Source: Fermentibacter sp963718745 [NCBI: Candidatus Fermentibacterota bacterium] (GTDB taxonomy: Bacteria > Fermentibacterota > Fermentibacteria > Fermentibacterales). From it: a stretch of 64,000 nucleotides of DNA. Below are positions 26,253 to 33,915 of the stretch, in pieces; within the stretch, counting starts at the first letter, position 1; each line of letters begins with the position of its first letter. Where the stretch lies: NCBI GenBank assembly GCA_963718745.1, contig OY970370.1, positions 2,294,001 to 2,358,000 on the forward strand, read 5' to 3'. The position numbers and the translations under genes are program-made. The notes under the pieces were generated by a model that was not told the origin of the DNA, did not search any database, and saw only the letters and a list, made by a program, of their open reading frames with translations.

Positions 26253-27797
26253 ATGCTCTCCCGCACCATGAGTCTCGGGCTTTGTGGAATCGACGCCTTT
26301 CCCGTCGAAGTCGAGGTCGACATGACAAGGGGGCTGCCCACCTTCTCGCTGGTGGGCCTTCCCGACGCCTCCGTCCGGGAATCCCGCGAGAGGGTGGTCG
26401 CCGCCATCGGGAACATCCTCGAGAGCCTGCCCGGCAAGCGGACCACGATCAATCTCGCCCCGGCCGACAGGAAGAAGGAGGGCTCCGGGTACGACCTCGC
26501 CATCGCCGTGGGCGTCCTGGCCGCGGCGGGCCTCGTCCCTGCGGGGGCGGCCGGAAGGTTCGTCTATGTCGGTGAGCTCTCGCTCGACGGAGAACTGCGC
26601 CCGGTCAGGGGCATGCTGTCTATGGCCTACGGCGCCCGGAGCATCGAGCACGGAGGCCTCATAGTCGCTGCCGGCTCCGCGCCGGAGGCCGCCCTTGTCG
26701 GCGGGCAGGATGTCCTCGCCGCCCGGAGTCTCTCGGAGGTCGTCTCGTTCCTGCGCGGTGAGACAGTGCTCGAGCGATGCGCCTCCGATGTCGGGGAGCT
26801 GCTCTCGGGCAAGCCCTGCGGGGAGCTGGACATGTGCGACGTCAGGGGGCAGGAACAGGCGAAGCGCGCCCTGGAGGTGGCGGCTGCCGGAGGCCATAAC
26901 GTGCTCCTCATCGGTCCCCCCGGCGCAGGCAAGACCATGCTCGCCAGACGGTTTCCCGGCATCCTCCCCCCGCTCCAGGCGGAGGAGGCTCTCGAGACCA
27001 CGAGGATCCACAGCGTTGCAGGAATCCTCGGAGCGGACACCCACCTCGTCCGTGAGAGGCCCTTCCGCTCACCGCACCATACGGTCTCGGACGCGGGACT
27101 TATCGGAGGAGGAACCCACCCCCGGCCCGGGGAGGCGAGTCTGGCGCACAACGGAGTCCTCTTCCTCGACGAGCTGCCCGAATTCCGCCGGAGCGTCCTC
27201 GAGGTCCTCCGCCAGCCGATGGAGGACGGATCGGTCACGATTTCCCGCGCGTCGGACTCGCTCACCTTCCCGGCGAGGTTCATGCTGGTCGCCGCGATGA
27301 ACCCATGTCCGTGCGGCTTCCTCACCGATCCGGGGAAGGCCTGCACCTGCACCGGACCGCAGATCCAGTCATACCTGCGGAAGATCTCCGGCCCCCTCCT
27401 GGACAGGATAGACATCCACATCGAGGTTGCGCCGGTCAGCTACAGGGACCTGTCCGGAGCCTCCCCCTGCGGAGATTCCTCCGAGACAGTCGCAGGGCGG
27501 GTCAGGGAGGCGAGGAACATGCAGATCGGCCGCTTCGACCGTAGCAGGACCGTCTTCTGCAACGCGCGGATGACGCCGGCCCAGGTGAGGAGACACTGCC
27601 CCCTGGACGAGGGGTCCGCCCGCTTCCTGCGCGAGGCGGTGGACAGGTTCGGGTTCTCGGCGAGGGCGTACGACAGGATCCTCAAGCTGGCGCGCACCGT
27701 TGCCGATCTGGACAGGTCCGTCGACATCCGGGTCCCGCACATAGCCGAGGCGGTCCAGTACCGCGCCCTGGACAGGGATTTCTGGCAGCATGCGTGA
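26253..27797 (+). CDS. comM: YifB/ComM-family Mg-chelatase-like AAA+ ATPase
   Basis: A 514-residue protein. ComM is a hexameric helicase that promotes branch migration during natural transformation. The N-terminal Lon-like domain (1-170) contains GLPTFSLVGLPDASVRESRERV. The AAA+ core has Walker A GPPGAGKTMLARRFPGILPP (about 220) and Walker B GVLFLDELPEF, followed by the Mg-chelatase-like AMNPCPCGF and TGPQIQSYLRKISGPLLDRID. The C-terminal helical domain ends FSARAYDRILKLARTVADL. The ATG at 26253 has GGAGG eight bases upstream. Length equals E. coli YifB (506). With YraN it hints at DNA uptake, but no other competence genes are in the window. Confidence 0.93.
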   Translation: MLSRTMSLGLCGIDAFPVEVEVDMTRGLPTFSLVGLPDASVRESRERVVAAIGNILESLPGKRTTINLAPADRKKEGSGYDLAIAVGVLAAAGLVPAGAAGRFVYVGELSLDGELRPVRGMLSMAYGARSIEHGGLIVAAGSAPEAALVGGQDVLAARSLSEVVSFLRGETVLERCASDVGELLSGKPCGELDMCDVRGQEQAKRALEVAAAGGHNVLLIGPPGAGKTMLARRFPGILPPLQAEEALETTRIHSVAGILGADTHLVRERPFRSPHHTVSDAGLIGGGTHPRPGEASLAHNGVLFLDELPEFRRSVLEVLRQPMEDGSVTISRASDSLTFPARFMLVAAMNPCPCGFLTDPGKACTCTGPQIQSYLRKISGPLLDRIDIHIEVAPVSYRDLSGASPCGDSSETVAGRVREARNMQIGRFDRSRTVFCNARMTPAQVRRHCPLDEGSARFLREAVDRFGFSARAYDRILKLARTVADLDRSVDIRVPHIAEAVQYRALDRDFWQHA

Positions 27798-27821
27798 AGG
27801 CCCGGCAGGCGTCCCCGGGCG

Positions 27822-27827
27822 TATAAT
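27822..27827 (+). promoter_or_regulatory. Perfect -10 box abutting the YggS-type gene start
   Basis: TATAAT ends six bases before the ATG at 27834. No good -35 box is found 16-18 bases upstream. Transcription would begin at or near the ATG, giving a leaderless message or use of the internal GTG at 27870. Confidence 0.5.
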
Positions 27828-27833
27828 GGAGGC

Positions 27834-28562
27834 ATGACTCTGGATGATCGTCCCGGAACGGAGAAGGCCGTGCGAATCGCAGCGGCGCTGGATGCAATAC
27901 GCGGGGGGATAGGCTGCGCTCTGTCGGAGGCCCGCAGGTCGGCCACCGTCGAGATCATGGCCGTGACGAAGACCCGCCCGGTCGAGGACGTTTCGGCCGC
28001 GCTGGCCGCGGGGATCGCGTCGATAGGCGAGAACAGGGTCAGCGAAGCCGGGAGGAAGATCGCCCTTCTGGGCAGGGATGCGGCCGAGTTCCACCTGATC
28101 GGCCCGCTGCACAGGGGAGAGGTCAGGCAGGCGTGCAGGGACTTCCACTGGATAGATTCGATCGATCGTGAGGTCATCCTGGAGGCCGTGGCCGATCGGA
28201 GCCGCGGGAAGGGTTTCCCCTCGATCCTCCTCGAGGTGAACACGACCCCGGGGGAGGCCAAGCATGGTTTCCCGCCGGAGAGCGATCTGCTCTGCCGGCT
28301 CGTCGAAAGGGCTTCCGGGCTGGGGAACCCGCCATGCGGATTCCTCACCGTCGGCCCCCTGGGCCGGGGGCGCGATGCCAGCAGGCGGGCATTCGCCCTG
28401 CTGAGGGAGACCGGGGAGAGGGTCCGCCGCTCCACCGGGCTTGCGCTCCCGGAGTTGAGCATGGGCATGAGCGACGACTGGTACGAGGCGGTGCTGGAAG
28501 GTGCAACGATGATCCGCCTGGGGCGCGCCCTATTCGGAGAGCGCTCCGGATTGACGCAGTGA
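27834..28562 (+). CDS. YggS/PLPBP-family pyridoxal phosphate homeostasis protein
   Basis: A 242-residue PLP-binding protein with the alanine-racemase N-terminal fold; it buffers PLP and affects amino-acid metabolism. Motifs: IMAVTKTRPVE (PLP Lys), IGENRVSEAGRK, FHLIGPLHRGEVRQAC, LLEVNTTPGEAKHGF, and LSMGMSDDWYEAVLEGATMIRLG. The GPLH segment replaces the usual GxLQ of E. coli YggS. The start is uncertain: ATG 27834 has no spaced ribosome-binding site but could be leaderless, while GTG 27870 has CGGAGAAGG in front. The gene is followed by DivIVA, a neighbour order also seen in Gram-positive genomes (yggS, sepF, divIVA). Confidence 0.9.
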   Translation: MTLDDRPGTEKAVRIAAALDAIRGGIGCALSEARRSATVEIMAVTKTRPVEDVSAALAAGIASIGENRVSEAGRKIALLGRDAAEFHLIGPLHRGEVRQACRDFHWIDSIDREVILEAVADRSRGKGFPSILLEVNTTPGEAKHGFPPESDLLCRLVERASGLGNPPCGFLTVGPLGRGRDASRRAFALLRETGERVRRSTGLALPELSMGMSDDWYEAVLEGATMIRLGRALFGERSGLTQ

Positions 28563-28578
28563 AGCCCTTCTTTATCTT
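28551..28578 (+). promoter_or_regulatory. Candidate promoter for divIVA
   Basis: TTGACG (28551-28556), 16 bases, TATCTT (28573-28578), overlapping the end of the YggS-type gene and about 65 bases before the DivIVA start. It suggests divIVA has its own transcript. Confidence 0.55.
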
Positions 28579-28644
28579 CACTCAAGGCAGTGCGGCTGCA
28601 TATGGCCTCCGTGGCTCGTTCCGCGGGGAAGGGGAGGCTGCATA

Positions 28645-29178
28645 GTGCGTTTGACACCTCTCGACATAAGAAGACAGCGCTTCGGCAAGGTTCTGCGGGG
28701 TTACGACACCTCCGAGGTCGAAGCCTTCCTGGAGATGGTCGCCGATGCGTGGGCGGAGCTCACGACTGCGGTCGAGAACTCCGAGAAGGAGCTCATCGCC
28801 CTGAGGGCGAGAGCCACGGACTTCGACCGGATGGAGGGTGCCGTTCGCGAGGTGCTGGTAGCCCAGCAGCACAGCGCGGCCAGAGCTCGCGAGGATGCCG
28901 AGAAGGAAGCCGAGCTCATAGTGATGGACGCCGAGGTCAAGGCGGCCAACCTGGTGAGCGAGGCGCGCGAGAGGGTCCAGGTCCTCTCGGAGACGGTCAG
29001 GGAGCTCCAGGACAGGAGGATCGCGATACTGTCGCAGATGTCCTCCTTCCTCGACTCGCAGGGAAGGGTCATAGAGATGGAGGAGTCCAGGATAAAGGCG
29101 GATTCGGTCCCCGAGAGCAAGCTGCTGAGGGGCGAAGAGCCGGGGGACGGTCCCATCCTGGAACTCTCCGAGCTCTGA
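28645..29178 (+). CDS. DivIVA-domain coiled-coil protein
   Basis: A 177-residue protein. The N-terminal membrane-curvature domain is clear: RLTPLDIRRQRFGKVLRGYDTSEVEAFLEMV matches DivIVA/GpsB. Residues about 40-150 form a long Ala/Glu-rich coiled coil. DivIVA proteins mark cell poles or septa and recruit cell-wall enzymes; they are less usual in diderms. The start is GTG at 28645. It follows the YggS-type gene, as in the Gram-positive division cluster, but sepF and yggT are absent. Confidence 0.88.
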   Translation: MRLTPLDIRRQRFGKVLRGYDTSEVEAFLEMVADAWAELTTAVENSEKELIALRARATDFDRMEGAVREVLVAQQHSAARAREDAEKEAELIVMDAEVKAANLVSEARERVQVLSETVRELQDRRIAILSQMSSFLDSQGRVIEMEESRIKADSVPESKLLRGEEPGDGPILELSEL

Positions 29179-29188
29179 GGTCAGGCTC

Positions 29189-32100
29189 GTGCCCGCCCTT
29201 GCAGCGCTCCTGGCAATCCTGGCGCAGTCCTTCCAGCACTCGGGCACGGGGTACTCGGGCACATGGGAGGTTCCCGCCCTCGATCCCCTGACCGGCTCCC
29301 GCGGCGACACCCTCGGCTTCTCCGCCGACGGGTGCGGATTCTCCGGTGCGGAGGGCGACATCCTGCTGCCCTGCCTCAACCTCTACCTGCCGGTCCCATG
29401 GGGACCTCCGCCGCTGCTTTCGGTGGAAGCGTCCGGCGTGTTCCCCGCCGGCGCCGCCACCGTCTCGAGGGCTCTGCCGTTGAGCGATCCGGATGCCTTC
29501 GTGGAAGTCGAACGCTCATCCCTCCCGGTCGAGTGGGGCACTCTCGACGGGGTCACGACCTTCCGGGGCTTCTCCCTCGCCCGGATAAGGCTCCACCCGG
29601 TCATCTCGACGGACGGCGGTCTCGTGTCTGCCCGGGCTCTCCACCTGAGGCTCTCGCACGGTCCGTCCCGTTCCCCGGAGCATGTCGACGGCGCCGAGGG
29701 GGGACTGCTCCGCCTGATTGCGGGAACGGACCTCGCCTGGCGCCGCGAATCAGGCGGCATGAGGCTGGACAGCCCGTTCGCGGGCCTCCCCTGGGCGCGG
29801 ATAGGCATAGACACCGCGGGCATATACGCCGTTCCCGGCTCCAGGCTCCCCGGTGCCTGCGGCTTCCCGAGCAGCACGCTCGCACTCTTCACGGGCAGAG
29901 GTCGCATGATGGGCGCCTCCCCCTGGGACAGCATCTATTCCCCCAGACCGGTCCCGATGCTGGTCGGCGACGGGGGCGACGGCATCTTCGACGAAGCCGA
30001 CAGCATTTTCTTCTTCGCGCGAGGACTGTCCTGGTGGAACCCCGGCGGAGACAGCCTCCCGGGCCATTTCATGCACCAGTTCTCGGGACAGAACATCTAC
30101 TGGCTCACCTGGGGCGGCGAGCCGGGCAGCCGCATGCCCCTGCTCGACGCAGGACCTTCAGGCGCTGCTCCAGCTCCGGCCCGATTCCTCGCCAGGCTGC
30201 ATTTCGAGGAGGATCTGACCCGGAAGCCCGATTTCGTCCCGGGCGAGTGGGTTTGGGACTCCGCCCTCGGTTCCGGGACACAGTGGTTCTATCACGCATT
30301 CGGAGTTCCCGGCAGCACGACAGGGTACGGAACCCTCAGGATCTATCTCAAGTCCTCCGATTACGGAACCCACAGGGTTACCGCCACTGTCAACGGGACC
30401 GCGGCCGCGGACACGAGCTGGTCCTCCGCGGGTGAATTCGTCCTCGAGGTACCCACGGGAAGCCTGCAGGACGGAGACAACGTCCTCGGTCTCGGGATCA
30501 CCCACAACCCCTCCTCCTCCGACGATGTCTTCATGGACTGGTTCGAGGTCTTCCCCGAACTCCACCCGACGACTCAGGAGGGCCAGACCCAGGTCCCGCT
30601 CGAGTGGCTCCCCGCAGGCCGCTTCAGGTTCGACTGGGACGACGGCCTTGCAGGCGCACGCATCTTCTGCACCGGGGACGACACCGAGTCAGCCCTGCTG
30701 GGAGGCTGGAGCGGCACCTCCTTCGAGGTGGAGCCGCCTGCCGGATGGCAGGCACGGCAGCTGTGGATCGTGCCTCCCGGGGGCTTCATGGCCCCGCCCT
30801 CGATCGAATACGCTGAACCCGGGGGGCTTGCCGGCCTGCCCGGAGGCGCGGACCGGCTCTACATCCACCCGGCTGGCTGGGAGGAGGACGTCGAGGCTCT
30901 GCTGGACCCTGCCGCCCTGAACACGACCGTCTGCCTCCAGGACATCTATGACGAGTTCAACGGCGGAGTGAGGGACCCGTACGCAATCTGCGCATTCCTC
31001 GACTTCGTGCTGGACAACTGGGATCCTGTCCCCGTGGACGTCATCCTCTGCGGCGTCGGCCATTACGATCCGCGGAACCGCCTGAGCCCCGGGGCGAGCA
31101 TGATCGATCCCATCCACGGTCCGGGAGACCTCTTCCAGGACGACCTCTATGCCGTGACCCGGGACGCCGAGATCCCCCAGTTCGCGGTCTCGAGGATCGC
31201 CACCCGGGAAAGGACCGGCTTCGCGCTGATCGCCGCCAGATCCGCTGCATACCGCTCCGGAGCCTTCGCCGGTTCCTGGCTCACCCGGGTGATAGGCGCG
31301 GCTGACGACGAGAGGTCGAGCAAGTCCGCCTACGACGAGACGTACCATACTGAAAGCATGGAGCGGATCCTGGCTGCGGACCTCCCGCGCATGCTGAGGC
31401 CGGTCAAGCACTACCTGATCTTCTACGGATTCGACGACCTGTTCAAGAAACCGGATGCCAGGGCAGACTTCCTGGATCTCTGGTCCGACGGCGCCCTCCT
31501 GGTCTACTACCTGGGGCACGGCGGGTACGACCAGCTGGCGGACGAAGGTCTCCTGTACATGGAGGACATGGGTCTCCTGCAGAACTCGATGCGTCTCCCG
31601 GTGGCATTCTTCGGCTCCTGCAGGGTGGGGCAGTTCCAGGACCCGGCCAGGGACTGCCTGGCCCAGGCAGTGACCACTGCGCCGCTCGGGGGTGCGATAA
31701 CGGCAGTCGGTGCGACCTTCGACACATCCGGTCCCCTCAACGAGATACTGCTCTCGGCCTTCACGGAAGCGCTTGTTTCCGGCACGGACGCGTCCCTTTC
31801 CTCCTGCCTCCTGGCGGCCAAGCTGGCCGCAGGCTACACGAGCACCAATCACCGCGTGTACGCGATGTTCGGCGACGGTTCGACCCATCTGGCCCTTCCC
31901 GGGCTCCTGAACCGGCTCGATGCGGACACACTGGCGACGGGCGAGGGGGCGGGATGCTCCGGGGATGCCCCCGGGCCGGGCACCGTGCTGGTCGAGGCCT
32001 TCGAATCCTGCAGGCAGCAGACATACTACACCTTCAGGCAGTTCCTCCCGATAGACTATCTGGACATGGGAGCCCGTCTCTACTCGGGTTCCACCGGGGC

Positions 32101-32872
32101 GGACCCGGGCTTCTCCCTGGAGATGTTCGTGCCGGTCGACGCCGATACCGGCTCGTACGGAAGGGTATCCGCACTCCTCCTCTCCTCCGGCATGTGCTCC
32201 GCCGACGCCTCCTATCCCCTCCCGGTGGTTCCGGGCGATCCCTCTCCATCCGACTCCACGGGACCGGAAATAGAGCTCTGGCTGGAAGGTTTCCGGAACG
32301 TCCCCATGCCGACCGTCTCCGGTGACATACGGGTGGAGGCGCGGCTTTCCGATCCATCCGGGATCAACCTGCTCGGCAATCCGGGAAGGCAGCTCGTCCT
32401 GTATGTCGACGGGTCCCCTTCGGATGTGTCGGACAGCTTCAGCTACGACCCCGGGAGCGCTACCGAGGGAGGCCTCCTTGTCGAGCTCGGATCCCTCTCC
32501 GGAGGTGCGCACACGCTCGAGCTCGGGGCGAGCGACTGCCTTCTGAACCGGAGCAGCGTCGAATCAGGGTTCCAGGTGGTAGAGGGAGGCGGGGTCAGCT
32601 TCTGGGATGTTTTCGCCTATCCCTGCCCCGCCACTGATGGAGTGTCGATAAACTGGAGCCAGAGCGGTTCCGATCCCGTGGACATAGATATCTACGCCAT
32701 CTCCGGCAGACGGCTTGCGTCCGCGAGGAACCTGCAGTGTCTGCCCGGCTATAATCAATACTGGTGGGACTGCGAAGACAGAGATGGGGATCCGGTCGCC
32801 AGCGGATCCTACATCTTCAGGATATCCGCAGGCGACTCGGAGGCGTGCGGCGTTCTGGCGCTGGTCAGGTAG
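29189..32872 (+). CDS. PorU-like C25 (gingipain-family) cysteine protease with C-terminal sorting domain
   Basis: A 1227-residue secreted protein. A signal peptide (PALAALLAILAQS) precedes an N-terminal beta region with the PorU-style segment WARIGIDTAGIYAVPGSRLP (about 190-210). The C25 catalytic domain follows (about 540-920). Its dyad is visible: His777 in YYLGHGGYDQ and Cys811 in AFFGSCRVGQ. The end (about 1130-1227) is a FlgD-like/T9SS-type domain: DVFAYPCPATDGVSINW, DIDIYAISGRRL, and GDPVASGSYIFRI. In Bacteroidota, PorU is the sortase that removes sorting domains and attaches cargo to LPS. The next gene is PorV-like, the same pair order as porU-porV. A sortase role is inference. Confidence 0.82.
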   Translation: MPALAALLAILAQSFQHSGTGYSGTWEVPALDPLTGSRGDTLGFSADGCGFSGAEGDILLPCLNLYLPVPWGPPPLLSVEASGVFPAGAATVSRALPLSDPDAFVEVERSSLPVEWGTLDGVTTFRGFSLARIRLHPVISTDGGLVSARALHLRLSHGPSRSPEHVDGAEGGLLRLIAGTDLAWRRESGGMRLDSPFAGLPWARIGIDTAGIYAVPGSRLPGACGFPSSTLALFTGRGRMMGASPWDSIYSPRPVPMLVGDGGDGIFDEADSIFFFARGLSWWNPGGDSLPGHFMHQFSGQNIYWLTWGGEPGSRMPLLDAGPSGAAPAPARFLARLHFEEDLTRKPDFVPGEWVWDSALGSGTQWFYHAFGVPGSTTGYGTLRIYLKSSDYGTHRVTATVNGTAAADTSWSSAGEFVLEVPTGSLQDGDNVLGLGITHNPSSSDDVFMDWFEVFPELHPTTQEGQTQVPLEWLPAGRFRFDWDDGLAGARIFCTGDDTESALLGGWSGTSFEVEPPAGWQARQLWIVPPGGFMAPPSIEYAEPGGLAGLPGGADRLYIHPAGWEEDVEALLDPAALNTTVCLQDIYDEFNGGVRDPYAICAFLDFVLDNWDPVPVDVILCGVGHYDPRNRLSPGASMIDPIHGPGDLFQDDLYAVTRDAEIPQFAVSRIATRERTGFALIAARSAAYRSGAFAGSWLTRVIGAADDERSSKSAYDETYHTESMERILAADLPRMLRPVKHYLIFYGFDDLFKKPDARADFLDLWSDGALLVYYLGHGGYDQLADEGLLYMEDMGLLQNSMRLPVAFFGSCRVGQFQDPARDCLAQAVTTAPLGGAITAVGATFDTSGPLNEILLSAFTEALVSGTDASLSSCLLAAKLAAGYTSTNHRVYAMFGDGSTHLALPGLLNRLDADTLATGEGAGCSGDAPGPGTVLVEAFESCRQQTYYTFRQFLPIDYLDMGARLYSGSTGADPGFSLEMFVPVDADTGSYGRVSALLLSSGMCSADASYPLPVVPGDPSPSDSTGPEIELWLEGFRNVPMPTVSGDIRVEARLSDPSGINLLGNPGRQLVLYVDGSPSDVSDSFSYDPGSATEGGLLVELGSLSGGAHTLELGASDCLLNRSSVESGFQVVEGGGVSFWDVFAYPCPATDGVSINWSQSGSDPVDIDIYAISGRRLASARNLQCLPGYNQYWWDCEDRDGDPVASGSYIFRISAGDSEACGVLALVR

Positions 32873-32875
32873 TCA

Positions 32876-33892
32876 ATGGGAGGAATGATGATTCGAACTG
32901 TTTCCACTGTCTTTCTTGCAGGTGCGTTGATGACTGCCGGAGCTTCGACCGCAAGCGTCATCTGGCTCACGATCACCCCGGGCGCGCGCGCCAACGGCAT
33001 GGGCGAGTCCTTCACCGCCATATCCGACGACGCGACCGCAAGCTACTGGAATCCAGCGGGGCTCTCGGGAATCACCCCGGATGTCAACGAGATCACCCTC
33101 CAGCATTCCAACTGGCTTCCGCAGCTCGCCGACGACATGTATTTCGAGTACCTGGGATACGCCAGGAACATCCCGGGCTGGGGCGGAATCGGCGGCAACA
33201 TCACGTTCATGTCGATGGGCGAGATGCTCGAGACCGAGCAGGGCGTCGAGGATCCCATCGGGACCTTCTACTCCTACGGCGTAGCAGCCACCGTCGCCTT
33301 CGGCACCGAAGTGGCCCCCGGGACCTCGGTGGGTCTCGGCGCGAAGTTCATATACGACCATCTCTACTACAGCGACGAGGGGAAGGGGACCTCCTTCGCG
33401 GCGGACCTGGGCGTCCTGTATCAGATCCCGGTCGACGAAATCGGCCTCGGCGTCCTCGGTGGAGCCTCCCTGGGGGCGAGCCTCACCAACGTAGGTCCGA
33501 ACGTCAGCTACGGAGGCAGCTCCGAGAACAATCCCCTCCCCAGGACCCTGAGGGTCGGGGTGGCCTTCGAGCCCTTCGACACGCAGCTGACGCAGCTCAG
33601 GGTCGCGGCCGACTACAGCAAGCTGCTGGTCCAGGTCGAGGACGGCCTCTCGGAGGAGTTCGACGAGAACAAATGGGGCGTCGGAGCGGAGTACTGGTAT
33701 TACGACCTGCTCGGGCTCCGCGCGGGCTACACGCATGACACCGAGGGCCAGTCGACGATAAGCGGCGCGACTTTCGGGGCGGGTCTCCGGTACAGCGGCC
33801 TCCAGTTCGACATGGCCTTCGTGCCTGTGGACGTGAGCCTCCAGGGTTCCGGCAAGTACAACAAGAAATTCTCCCTGGTGGTGCAGTTCTGA
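32876..33892 (+). CDS. PorV/PorQ-family outer-membrane barrel protein
   Basis: A 338-residue outer-membrane protein. After the signal peptide, TPGARANGMGESFTAISDDATASYWNPAGLSG is the N-terminal signature of the PorV/PorQ (UPF0164) family. The rest is amphipathic beta strands, ending SLVVQF with terminal Phe. PorV is a 14-stranded FadL-type barrel that shuttles cargo from the SprA translocon to the PorU sortase. Here it directly follows the PorU-like gene with three bases between. The start is ATG 32876; an ATG four codons later (32888) follows GGGAGGA more naturally and may be the true start. Confidence 0.85.
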   Translation: MGGMMIRTVSTVFLAGALMTAGASTASVIWLTITPGARANGMGESFTAISDDATASYWNPAGLSGITPDVNEITLQHSNWLPQLADDMYFEYLGYARNIPGWGGIGGNITFMSMGEMLETEQGVEDPIGTFYSYGVAATVAFGTEVAPGTSVGLGAKFIYDHLYYSDEGKGTSFAADLGVLYQIPVDEIGLGVLGGASLGASLTNVGPNVSYGGSSENNPLPRTLRVGVAFEPFDTQLTQLRVAADYSKLLVQVEDGLSEEFDENKWGVGAEYWYYDLLGLRAGYTHDTEGQSTISGATFGAGLRYSGLQFDMAFVPVDVSLQGSGKYNKKFSLVVQF

Positions 33893-33915
33893 CAGGACTG
33901 AAGCGGTTCGTCTCG

